DNA of 64,000 nucleotides, taken from assembly GCF_009765985.1 (NCBI RefSeq), contig NZ_LMUM01000011.1, positions 62,001-126,000 of the forward strand, given 5' to 3'. Made by a program: the position numbers and the translations under genes. Every line of letters begins with the position of its first letter. Within the stretch, counting starts at the first letter, position 1. Below are positions 19,061 to 26,401 of this stretch, piece by piece. This DNA is from Acidobacterium sp. S8. Its GTDB lineage: Bacteria; Acidobacteriota; Terriglobia; Terriglobales; Acidobacteriaceae. The notes under the pieces are model-generated. The model ran no database searches and was not told the origin of the DNA. It worked only from the letters and a program-made list of their open reading frames with translations.

Positions 19061-19555
19061 ATGAAAACAGATGAAAAACGCAATTCGGATGGAATTCACC
19101 TCTGGCTGGTGCTTTGGAAGGCTTTCCGGTCTGTAGAAGCGCATGCCCACCGCCATATCTCTGAGTTCGGCCTGGGTTTGAGCGACTTCGGAGTGCTGGA
19201 AGTGCTGATGCACAAGGGACCGCAGACCGTGAAAGAGCTTGGAGCAAAGGTGATGCTCACCAGCGGTTCCATGACGGCAGCACTGGACCGGCTAGAGCGC
19301 CGTGATCTGATCGAGCGCACGGGGGATAAAGGAGATCGCCGGGTACGTGTAATCAAGCTGACGAGAGCGGGTGCTGCGCTGATTCGGGAAAGCTTTGAAG
19401 ATCACAAGCAGGCGATGGAAGAGGCAGTGGCTGGCATTGGAGAGGAAGACCGTCGGGTGGCAATCGATCTGTTGCGGCGCATTGGTTTGCATGCCGTCGC
19501 ACAACTCGAAAGCGCAGACAAAAATGTGGCCGTGAAGAACGGCAGAAAGAAGTAA
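19061..19555 (+). CDS. MarR-family transcriptional regulator
   Basis: This 164-aa protein has the winged-helix pattern. The recognition helix region is TVKELGAKVMLTSGSMTAALDRLERRDLIERTGD and the wing is KGDRRVRVIKLT, followed by the dimerising C-terminal helix. MarR proteins are usually ligand-released repressors of adjacent genes. The pirin gene begins 15 bases after its stop, so the two form an operon and the regulator probably controls both. No cysteine suggests a thiol-based sensor. The lysine-rich C-terminus (VKNGRKK) is unusual but common in basic regulators. Confidence 0.9.
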   Translation: MKTDEKRNSDGIHLWLVLWKAFRSVEAHAHRHISEFGLGLSDFGVLEVLMHKGPQTVKELGAKVMLTSGSMTAALDRLERRDLIERTGDKGDRRVRVIKLTRAGAALIRESFEDHKQAMEEAVAGIGEEDRRVAIDLLRRIGLHAVAQLESADKNVAVKNGRKK

Positions 19556-19570
19556 AAAGGGGAAAAGACA

Positions 19571-20461
19571 ATGACTGATTTAAAGAAAGTACTGAATGTT
19601 TATGGACCGGGATCGAATCACTGGGTTGGCGATGGTTTTCCCGTTCGCAATATGTTTCCGTCGAATGGTTTGAATGCCGAGATTAATCCGTTTCTAATGC
19701 TGGATTACGCGGGTCCATCGTATTTTGAGCCATCGAAGAAGTCCCACGGAGTTGGCGAGCATCCGCATCGCGGATTCGAAACGGTGACGATCGCCTACCA
19801 GGGAGCGGTGTCGCATCGCGATTCGGCCGGGAGCTCCGGCATCATCTTTCCCGGTGATGTGCAGTGGATGACAGCTGCGTCCGGTGTCGTGCATGAGGAG
19901 ATGCACGAGAAGGAATTTGCGAAGAATGGCGGAACCTTCGAGATGATTCAGCTCTGGGTAAACCTGCCGAAAGAGATCAAGATGTCGGCACCTCGCTACC
20001 AGGGAATCACGAAGGAGCAGATTTCTACGGTTGATCTCGGCAACGGTTCCTATGCGAGAGTGATTGCCGGTGAGATGCGCGGCGTGCAGGGGGCTGCGAC
20101 AACTTACACGCAACTGAACCTCTTTGATCTACGCCTGACAGCGGGCACCAAAGTGGAGTTGCAGATTCCCGACGGGCACAACAGTGCCATTTTTGTTTTG
20201 AAGGGCGATGTGACGCTGAACGACGCTACCTCGATCAAAGGCGAAGCGCGCATTGCCACACTTAGCCCGGAAGGCGATCGGATTGTGCTGGAGGCGAAGG
20301 AAGATTCGACGATTCTGGTGTTGAGCGGCGAACCGATCAACGAGCCTGTCTCTAGTTATGGTCCGTTCGTGATGAATACGACGAGATTATGCAGGCTGTG
20401 CGCGATTATAACGACGGCAAGATGGGGCATCTTGCATAAAAGGAATGCGCCGTCATTCTGA
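19571..20461 (+). CDS. Pirin-family protein with a frameshifted C-terminus
   Basis: A bicupin pirin. The N-terminal cupin carries the metal ligands in GVGEHPHRGFETVTIAYQG and the later VHEEMHEKEF. The family binds iron; some members are quercetinases. The normal pirin ending is encoded in the next frame: after SYGPFVMNT, reading DEIMQAVRDYNDGKMGHLA to a TAA at 20437-20439 restores the expected end. One missing base near 20380-20382 explains this. As the sequence stands, translation runs on through about 24 unrelated residues to a stop inside a repeat at 20459-20461. The cupin core is intact, so the product may still work. A sequencing error is possible. Confidence 0.88.
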   Translation: MTDLKKVLNVYGPGSNHWVGDGFPVRNMFPSNGLNAEINPFLMLDYAGPSYFEPSKKSHGVGEHPHRGFETVTIAYQGAVSHRDSAGSSGIIFPGDVQWMTAASGVVHEEMHEKEFAKNGGTFEMIQLWVNLPKEIKMSAPRYQGITKEQISTVDLGNGSYARVIAGEMRGVQGAATTYTQLNLFDLRLTAGTKVELQIPDGHNSAIFVLKGDVTLNDATSIKGEARIATLSPEGDRIVLEAKEDSTILVLSGEPINEPVSSYGPFVMNTTRLCRLCAIITTARWGILHKRNAPSF

Positions 20462-20517
20462 GAATCACAGCTGGATTGGCTGTGTACGAGATTCTTCGCT
20501 GCGCTCAGAATGACGGC
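20449..20517. repeat. REP-like inverted repeat element
   Basis: Perfect 14-bp arms (20449-20462 and 20504-20517) bound further imperfect pairing (AGAATC with GATTCT, ACAGC with GCTGT), giving one long hairpin. The right arm's CGCTCAGAATGACGG is repeated exactly at 36759-36773 in another intergenic region. It ends in a short T-run and may also act as a terminator between pirin and the convergent acyl-CoA dehydrogenase. Confidence 0.75.
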
Positions 20518-20539
20518 TTTTTATTTTCAGTCGAATCTA

Positions 20540-21718
20540 TTAATAAGCCGGGATACCGGTCACACTCTGACCGATGATGAGGGTGTGAATATCGTGAGTG
20601 CCCTCGTAGGTCTTTACCGACTCAAGATTCATCATGTGGCGCATGATCGGGTAATCGTCGGTGATGCCATTGCCGCCGAGAATATCGCGGGCCATGCGTG
20701 CACATTCGAGCGCCATCCAAACATTGTTGCGTTTGGCCATGGAGATATGCTCGAAACTGACCTTGCCTTCATCTTTCATGCGCCCTACTTGTAGAGACAG
20801 CAGCTGCGCCTTGCTGATCTCCGAAATCATCCATGTCAGCTTTTCCTGAACGAGTTGATGGCTGGCGATGGGCTGGTCGCGGAACTGCTTACGCAGCAAC
20901 GAATATTGGAGTGCGGTGTCGTAACAGGACATCGCAGCCCCGATCGCTCCCCAGCTGATGCCGTAGCGTGCCTGGTTCAGGCACATGAGCGGCGACTTAA
21001 GGCCGCCGGTGCCGGGCATAAGATTTTTCGCTGGAACATGCACGTCCTGCAGCGAGAGCCCTGATGTCACCGACGCGCGCAGAGACCACTTTCCATGCAC
21101 GTCATAGGCCGAGAAGCCGGGACGGTCGGTCTCGACCAGGAAGCCGCGCACGCGATCGTCTTCGTCTTCTACTTTCGCCCAGATGACCGCTACATCGGAA
21201 ATTGTGCCCGAGGTGATCCACATCTTTTCGCCGTTCAGAACATACTCGTCGCCGACTTTGCGGGCGCGGGTGCGCATGCCGCCGGGATTCGACCCGAAGT
21301 CAGGCTCGGTCAATCCAAAGCATCCGAGCTTTTCGCCTTTTGCCAGCAGCGGAAGCCAATAATCTTTTTGCTCGTCTGAGCCGAATGTGAAGATCGGATA
21401 CATGACCAGGGCCGACTGCACGCTAACGAAGCTGCGTACACCGGAATCTCCGCGTTCAAACTCCTGCATCACCAAACCGTATTCCACGTTCGACATGCCG
21501 GCGCAACCGTAGCCGTGCAGATTCGCGCCGAAGAAGCCAAGTTCGCCCATCTGGGGAACCAGTTCGCGTGGGAAACGGCCTTCGCGGTTGCATTCCTCGA
21601 TGATGGGAATGAGATTATCTTCAATGAACTGGCGGGCGGTGTCGCGCGAGAGGCGCTCGTCTTCGTTGAGAAGTGCGTCGAAGCCGATAAAGTCGACTCC
21701 CTTGAACTTAAATGCCAT
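20540..21718 (-). CDS. Glutaryl-CoA dehydrogenase-like acyl-CoA dehydrogenase
   Basis: This 392-aa FAD enzyme has the acyl-CoA dehydrogenase signatures LGCFGLTEPDFGSNPGGM and GEKMWITSGTISDVAVIWAK. The catalytic glutamate lies in VKTYEGTHDIHTLIIGQ, the form typical of glutaryl-CoA dehydrogenase, which oxidises and decarboxylates glutaryl-CoA to crotonyl-CoA in lysine and tryptophan breakdown. The start is the ATG at 21718, giving MAFKFKGVDFIGFD; an upstream in-frame ATG at 21748 has no ribosome site. No transferase partner is adjacent, but an L-2-hydroxyglutarate oxidase is encoded 20 kb away. Confidence 0.88.
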   Translation of the reverse strand: MAFKFKGVDFIGFDALLNEDERLSRDTARQFIEDNLIPIIEECNREGRFPRELVPQMGELGFFGANLHGYGCAGMSNVEYGLVMQEFERGDSGVRSFVSVQSALVMYPIFTFGSDEQKDYWLPLLAKGEKLGCFGLTEPDFGSNPGGMRTRARKVGDEYVLNGEKMWITSGTISDVAVIWAKVEDEDDRVRGFLVETDRPGFSAYDVHGKWSLRASVTSGLSLQDVHVPAKNLMPGTGGLKSPLMCLNQARYGISWGAIGAAMSCYDTALQYSLLRKQFRDQPIASHQLVQEKLTWMISEISKAQLLSLQVGRMKDEGKVSFEHISMAKRNNVWMALECARMARDILGGNGITDDYPIMRHMMNLESVKTYEGTHDIHTLIIGQSVTGIPAY

Positions 21719-21836
21719 TGTGACTGATTGCTCCGTTCTGAGGCTCAAACAATTCAGACTAGCAGAGCGGCAAGACGCTGAGCAAAACCGCCTCTCGGCT
21801 CGTTGATCTCGAAGGGCTTAACACTGCAAGCGGCTG

Positions 21837-22529
21837 TTATTTGTGGGCCATCGTTTCGAGTGAAGGCCGACCGTTCGTCGAACGCAACCAAAGCTCAATC
21901 GCAATGGTGTTGATGGAGAACCCGATCCAGAAAGCAATGCCAAAGAAATGTCGCGGAGTGAGATGGGTGAGGGAGCTGGTTGCAAAAAAGATTCCCATGA
22001 CAGGCCTTGTCGTCGCGATGCCGAGCAGAATTGCAACAGCTCGCGTCATCCATTGCTGCCTTAGGATCGCTTCACCCTGTCTCCAATAAAGCCAGGCGCG
22101 GATAAGCGCAAAAAGGAAAAGAGTGTTGAAGAACAAAACAGCAGAGCGCTCGATCCAGCCGCCTACAGAGTAAGTGCTCATTGCATAAGCGGTGATGCCG
22201 ACGATGACGCCGAGAGGAAAGAGCAGGCGCATAAGCCACGTCGCATGGGCAAAACGCGGAAAATAAGAGAGCGCGAGCAACAGAACAAATGCCAGAGCCG
22301 GCAGAATATGCGCCAGAGTCAATGCGGTATGCGAGGCGAAAGCTGCATCGAGGCCGGCCATTTGTGGCGGCCCGGACTGCGACGGATGAAGAAGCGCTAC
22401 CACGCGCCGTAGAACCACAGCCACCGCGATGAAAATACAGATCCAGAACCCAATTCGCATAGCGGCGGGGAAACTACGCGCCTGCGGAAAGATACCGACT
22501 TTGGGTTCTGAAATGGAGCCTGAGTGCAT
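21837..22529 (-). CDS. DUF2306-like membrane protein
   Basis: This 230-aa protein has about six or seven membrane helices. Histidines are placed near helix ends (ASHTALTLAHILPAL, THLTPRHFFG), and an R-Q-Q-W-M-T-R segment precedes a helix. These features match the DUF2306 group, whose function is unknown, though its helix histidines suggest haem or quinone chemistry. A GAGGG ribosome site lies nine bases before the ATG. It is divergent from a TetR regulator with an operator-like palindrome between them, so it is the likely target of that repressor. Confidence 0.75.
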   Translation of the reverse strand: MHSGSISEPKVGIFPQARSFPAAMRIGFWICIFIAVAVVLRRVVALLHPSQSGPPQMAGLDAAFASHTALTLAHILPALAFVLLLALSYFPRFAHATWLMRLLFPLGVIVGITAYAMSTYSVGGWIERSAVLFFNTLFLFALIRAWLYWRQGEAILRQQWMTRAVAILLGIATTRPVMGIFFATSSLTHLTPRHFFGIAFWIGFSINTIAIELWLRSTNGRPSLETMAHK

Positions 22530-22562
22530 TTACAAATCCCTCGATGCAGGCAGAATAATATT

Positions 22563-22585
22563 TAATTTTACAAATTGTAAAGTTA
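22563..22585. promoter_or_regulatory. Operator-like palindrome between the DUF2306 and tetR genes
   Basis: The core TTTACAA-A-TTGTAAA (22567-22581) is a perfect 7+7 palindrome and extends by TAA/TTA on each side with one mismatched pair. It lies 26 bp upstream of the tetR start and 34 bp upstream of the divergent membrane gene. That is the usual site of a TetR-family operator controlling both. Confidence 0.65.
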
Positions 22586-22610
22586 AATCTTTAACGCTAA
22601 TATTCAGATT

Positions 22611-23240
22611 GTGAAGAAGGCAAAAGTACTGCCATGCAAGCGGCCCTACTCGCTGGGCAAACGGCTGGAATTGTCCGATAAAAAAAAGGCCAGGATATTG
22701 GCGGCTGCGCGTTTGCTACTGGAAAAAGACGGATTTCTGGCGCTTACTTTAGAGATTTTGGCGGGCGAAAGCGGCGTCACGAGGCAAACTGTTCACAATC
22801 TCTTTGGATCGAAGACAGGGGTACTCGAAGCGCTGTTTGATCAGATCGCCTTTAGCAGCGGCATGGAGCAGATGCGCAACGTGATGCAGCAGCCTGATCC
22901 TGACACCATGCTCGACGGATTTATCGGCGTTTTCAGTGCATTTTGGACGAAGAACAGGCTACTTTTCCGTCGTATTCATGGAATTGCCGCCATCGATCCG
23001 GAATTCGGCAGCGTACTTCTGGCGCGCAATCAGAGACGCCTTAGCGCAGCAACCCGGATTCTTAGTGTTCGGAGTTCGAAGACCGGGGAGAACTTCGCGG
23101 AGCAAACAGCACAAAGAGTCGCCGTCCTGCATGCTTTGAGTTCATTTGAGTTTTTCGATGCTCTCGCCGAAAGCTGCGGCAGCGCTGATCAGGCAGCTCG
23201 GCTGCTTCCTGGGCTCGTGAAGAAAGCTCTTGGTATGTAG
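22611..23240 (+). CDS. TetR-family transcriptional regulator
   Basis: The N-terminal helix-turn-helix reads KKARILAAARLLLEKDGFLALTLEILAGESGVTRQTVHNLFGSKTGVL. The remainder is an alpha-helical ligand domain. It probably represses the divergent DUF2306 membrane gene and itself through the palindrome at 22563-22585. The start is GTG at 22611 with no visible ribosome site, so the mRNA may be leaderless or the true start may lie slightly downstream. The inducer is unknown. Confidence 0.87.
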   Translation: MKKAKVLPCKRPYSLGKRLELSDKKKARILAAARLLLEKDGFLALTLEILAGESGVTRQTVHNLFGSKTGVLEALFDQIAFSSGMEQMRNVMQQPDPDTMLDGFIGVFSAFWTKNRLLFRRIHGIAAIDPEFGSVLLARNQRRLSAATRILSVRSSKTGENFAEQTAQRVAVLHALSSFEFFDALAESCGSADQAARLLPGLVKKALGM

Positions 23241-23254
23241 CTCGTTTGGCCAGG

Positions 23255-24088
23255 CTAAGAAAGATATTCCTTCAAGAAGGGATCGTCAGAATGCACGAGT
23301 TCGTGCGTCGATCCATCAAAGACCAGCTTTCCTTCGTTCAGGACCAGAAAACTTGTCTGTGGATCGGATTGTCCTTCTGGCAGAGGCTCCATTTTATTTG
23401 CTTCACGATTGAAGCGATGCGATGCCAGAACGAAGGCGTCCTGTAGACGATGTGTGACCAGCAGGGAACTGGTGTGGTACACATCACGCTGCTTAATGAC
23501 CAGCTCAATGATGGTGGTGGAGGTGATAGGGTCAAGGCCGCCGGTGGGCGAGTCGTAGAGAAGCAGATCGGGACGGCTGACGATAGCGCGCGCAATGGCA
23601 ACGCGACGCCGCATGCCTCCTGAAAGCTCGGAAGGAAACTTATCGAGCGTATGTTCCAGTTCGACAAAGCGAAGTGCCTCGACCACGCGCTGATTGATTT
23701 CTTCTTCCGGTATGCGCTCCTCTATCAGGCGATAAGCGACATTATCCCGGACGGTGAGCGAGTCAAAGAGCGCGCCTTCCTGAAAGACGATACCGATACG
23801 CCCGCGCAGCGCGAAAAGCTGCTGTTCCGGCATGCTGCTGATCTCTTCGCCGAAAACGGTAATGCGGCCTGTGTCGGGGCGCATCAGTCCATCGGCCATC
23901 TTGAGCAGCACGCTTTTACCGACGCCGGCTGGTCCAAGCAAAACGCGCGTCTCGCCCGGTTTAACGGTGAACGAGATGTCATCGAGTACCGATTTGCCTT
24001 CAAAGCCGATCGAGACATGCTCAAACACGACAGCAGGTTCATCATCGGTGCGCTGGGGGATTTCCGGAGCAACGGCAGCCTGGCTCAT
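23255..24088 (-). CDS. mlaF: MlaF-like ABC transporter ATPase
   Basis: This 277-aa ATPase has Walker A GPAGVGKS (about 52-59), the Q-loop in VFQEGALFDSLT and signature LSGGMRRRVAIARAI. The Walker B region is LLLYDSPTGGLDP, in which the usual catalytic Glu after Asp179 is Ser180. The TGGLDPITS context is that of MlaF/Ttg2A, which powers phospholipid transport between membranes. An insertion of about 20 residues (REANKMEPLPEGQ...) precedes the last strand. It lies eight bp downstream of the permease gene. No MCE-domain (mlaD) gene is in the window. Confidence 0.9.
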   Translation of the reverse strand: MSQAAVAPEIPQRTDDEPAVVFEHVSIGFEGKSVLDDISFTVKPGETRVLLGPAGVGKSVLLKMADGLMRPDTGRITVFGEEISSMPEQQLFALRGRIGIVFQEGALFDSLTVRDNVAYRLIEERIPEEEINQRVVEALRFVELEHTLDKFPSELSGGMRRRVAIARAIVSRPDLLLYDSPTGGLDPITSTTIIELVIKQRDVYHTSSLLVTHRLQDAFVLASHRFNREANKMEPLPEGQSDPQTSFLVLNEGKLVFDGSTHELVHSDDPFLKEYLS

Positions 24089-24096
24089 ATGCAGTC

Positions 24097-24876
24097 TTAC
24101 CTTCCGAAGATTCCAATCATGAAACGGCTGATAACGAAATCGGAAGCAATGATGAGGACGGAAGAGACAACGACAGCCTGTGTCGTCGAACGGCCCACGC
24201 CCTGCGTGCCGCCGCGCGTTGTCATGCCGTAGTAGCAGCCAATGGTTGCGATAATGAGTCCGAAGATGAGCGGCTTGACCATGCCCTGTACCAGATCGGC
24301 GTAACGCAGCGATTGATAGGCGTTGTGGAAGTATTGAGAGCTGTCTTGTCCCAACAAAAAGACGGATACAGCCGCGCCGCCAAGTATGCCGATCGCGTCA
24401 GAAATAATGGTCAGGAAAAAAAGCATGACGACAGTGGCGACGATGCGCGGCATGACCAGCTTCTTGAGCGGATCGGTGCCTAGAGCGCGCATGGCATCAA
24501 TTTGTTCTGTCACCATCATAGAGCCGAGTTCGCTGGCCATGCCCGAAGCGTTGCGACCCGAGACCATGAGACTGGTGAGAACGGGCCCCAGCTCTTTAAT
24601 CATCGAAAAGCTGACTAGCTGCCCCGTGACTGCCGCCGCTCCGAATTGCGCGAGTGTGGAGGCAGATTGAAGAGCCAGCACGCCACCGGTAAAGAAGCCG
24701 GTGAGGATGACGATGGGAATCGATCCAACGCCAATGATGTCGGCCTGTGTGAAGATATCGGCGCCATAAAAAGGGCGCCGAAAGAGATTACTGAGAGCGC
24801 GGCCTGAGATCAGTGCATATTCCTGCACTGCGGTGACACCTTTTTTTGCGGCTCGATCCAGAGTAGCTATGGCCAT
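24097..24876 (-). CDS. mlaE: MlaE-like permease
   Basis: This 259-aa protein has five or six membrane helices and family hallmarks: FTGGVLALQSASTLAQFGA, ELGPVLTSLMVSGRNASGMASELGSM and EQIDAMRALGTDPLKKLVMPR. It forms the inner-membrane channel of the phospholipid-transport ABC system with MlaF. The ATG at 24876 is preferred over an upstream TTG at 24882. The amphipathic N-terminus (LDRAAKKGVTAVQEYAL) is typical of the family. Confidence 0.9.
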   Translation of the reverse strand: MAIATLDRAAKKGVTAVQEYALISGRALSNLFRRPFYGADIFTQADIIGVGSIPIVILTGFFTGGVLALQSASTLAQFGAAAVTGQLVSFSMIKELGPVLTSLMVSGRNASGMASELGSMMVTEQIDAMRALGTDPLKKLVMPRIVATVVMLFFLTIISDAIGILGGAAVSVFLLGQDSSQYFHNAYQSLRYADLVQGMVKPLIFGLIIATIGCYYGMTTRGGTQGVGRSTTQAVVVSSVLIIASDFVISRFMIGIFGR

Positions 24877-24964
24877 GTTCAATTTATTCGCTTAAATGTG
24901 CGGGCGCGGCTTGCGGCTCACAGAGTGAGGGTACCATACGGGGCTTAGGCTAGCCTCCGCACTC

Positions 24965-26401
24965 TTATTCCTTCACCCGCTTCTTGATTTCAATATTCAG
25001 GCGTTTGATTTTCTGATTGAGGGTGGAAAGCGGAATGCGGAATTGCTCCGCCGCCTCGGTCTGGTTCCAGTTGCAGCGTTCCAGCTTATCGACGATGATA
25101 CGCTTCTCGATGTCTTCGATGATGTCGAAGAGCGATGCATTCGGATTGTGCTCGAGCAGGCTCGAAGAGTAGCTGCGTCCCGTAAGGTGCCCTGGCAGCA
25201 GATCAGAGTGGATGGTTTGATTCGAAGACAAAACAACGCCGCGCTCGATGACATTTTCAAGCTCACGCACATTGCCCGGCCAGTCGTAATCGATGAGGGA
25301 GCGGATGGCGTCAGGTGAAAGCGAGCGGAGCGGCAAATTGTTCTCGTCCGAATAGCGCTTGAGGAAGTGCGTCGCCAGCAGAGGAATGTCTTCGCGGCGG
25401 TTGCGCAACGGCGGCAGGTCGACGGTGATGACATTGAGACGATAGTAGAGATCCTCGCGAAACTTGCCTTCGCGCACAGCCTGGCGCAGGTCGACATTGG
25501 TCGCGGTGATGATGCGCACATCGACCTGGATCTCCTGTGTGCCGCCAAGTTGCATGAAGCGGCGGTCCTGCAGCACACGCAGAATCTTCGCCTGCGTGTC
25601 CATGCCCATGGTGGCAATTTCATCGAGAAAGAGCGTTCCGCCGTTGGCGACCTCGAAGAGCCCCTTCTTTGTGGCAATGGCCGAGGTAAAAGAGCCTTTG
25701 ATGTGGCCGAAGAGCGTCGATTCGAGCAGCTCCGAGGGCATGGCGCCAGTGTTAACCGGTACGAAGGGCTTGTCGCGACGCGGCGAGTTTGCATGTAGCG
25801 CCTTGGCGATCAGTTCTTTGCCGGTGCCGCTCTCGCCTTGAATGAGGATGGTAGAGCGGCTGGGCGCGACCTGCGCGACCAGATCGAAGATGCGCAGCAT
25901 GGGATCGCTCTTGCCTACGATGTTTTCAAAGTTGTAACGCTGCTTGAGTGCTCGCTTGAGCTGAACATTTTCTTCTTCCGCGTGATAGCGGGCAATAGCC
26001 GAACGGATGTCAGCGAGAAGCTTTTCGTTATCCCAAGGCTTCTGAACAAAATTCTGCGCGCCGGTGCGGATCGCCTCGACGACGTTATCCACGGTTCCAT
26101 AGGCGGTGATCATGATGACCGGCAGCTCCGGATGGCGCTCGCGTATGAGTTGCAGAATCTCGAGACCGTTCTTGCCGGGGAGCGCGAGATCGAGAAGTAC
26201 GAGATCATAGCTGGCGTGATCGATGCGATCGAGGCCTGCGTCGCCTTCAGGCGCAGTTTCTATGGTGTAGCCTTCGAGCGTGAGCAATGTTTCCAGCGAT
26301 TCACGGATCGCCGCTTCATCATCAATGATCAGGATGCGGTGCGCAGGTTCTGAATGGGAAGATGCGAGAGAGTGTGGGGCTGTTAGTGTGCCTTCAGACA
26401 T
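24965..26401 (-). CDS. NtrC-family sigma-54-dependent response regulator
   Basis: A receiver domain (acidic pair in IIDDEA, phosphoacceptor D71, lysine K121) is followed by an AAA+ domain. Walker A is GESGTGKE (189-196) and Walker B is TLFLDE (D260, E261). A Fis-type helix-turn-helix forms the end (NQTEAAEQFRIPLSTLNQKIKRL). The sigma-54 contact loop, normally GAFTGA, reads GSFTSA (236-241). It overlaps its kinase gene by eight bp, so the two form a two-component system. The signal and targets are not shown; the nearby mlaFE genes could be targets. Confidence 0.93.
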   Translation of the reverse strand: MSEGTLTAPHSLASSHSEPAHRILIIDDEAAIRESLETLLTLEGYTIETAPEGDAGLDRIDHASYDLVLLDLALPGKNGLEILQLIRERHPELPVIMITAYGTVDNVVEAIRTGAQNFVQKPWDNEKLLADIRSAIARYHAEEENVQLKRALKQRYNFENIVGKSDPMLRIFDLVAQVAPSRSTILIQGESGTGKELIAKALHANSPRRDKPFVPVNTGAMPSELLESTLFGHIKGSFTSAIATKKGLFEVANGGTLFLDEIATMGMDTQAKILRVLQDRRFMQLGGTQEIQVDVRIITATNVDLRQAVREGKFREDLYYRLNVITVDLPPLRNRREDIPLLATHFLKRYSDENNLPLRSLSPDAIRSLIDYDWPGNVRELENVIERGVVLSSNQTIHSDLLPGHLTGRSYSSSLLEHNPNASLFDIIEDIEKRIIVDKLERCNWNQTEAAEQFRIPLSTLNQKIKRLNIEIKKRVKE

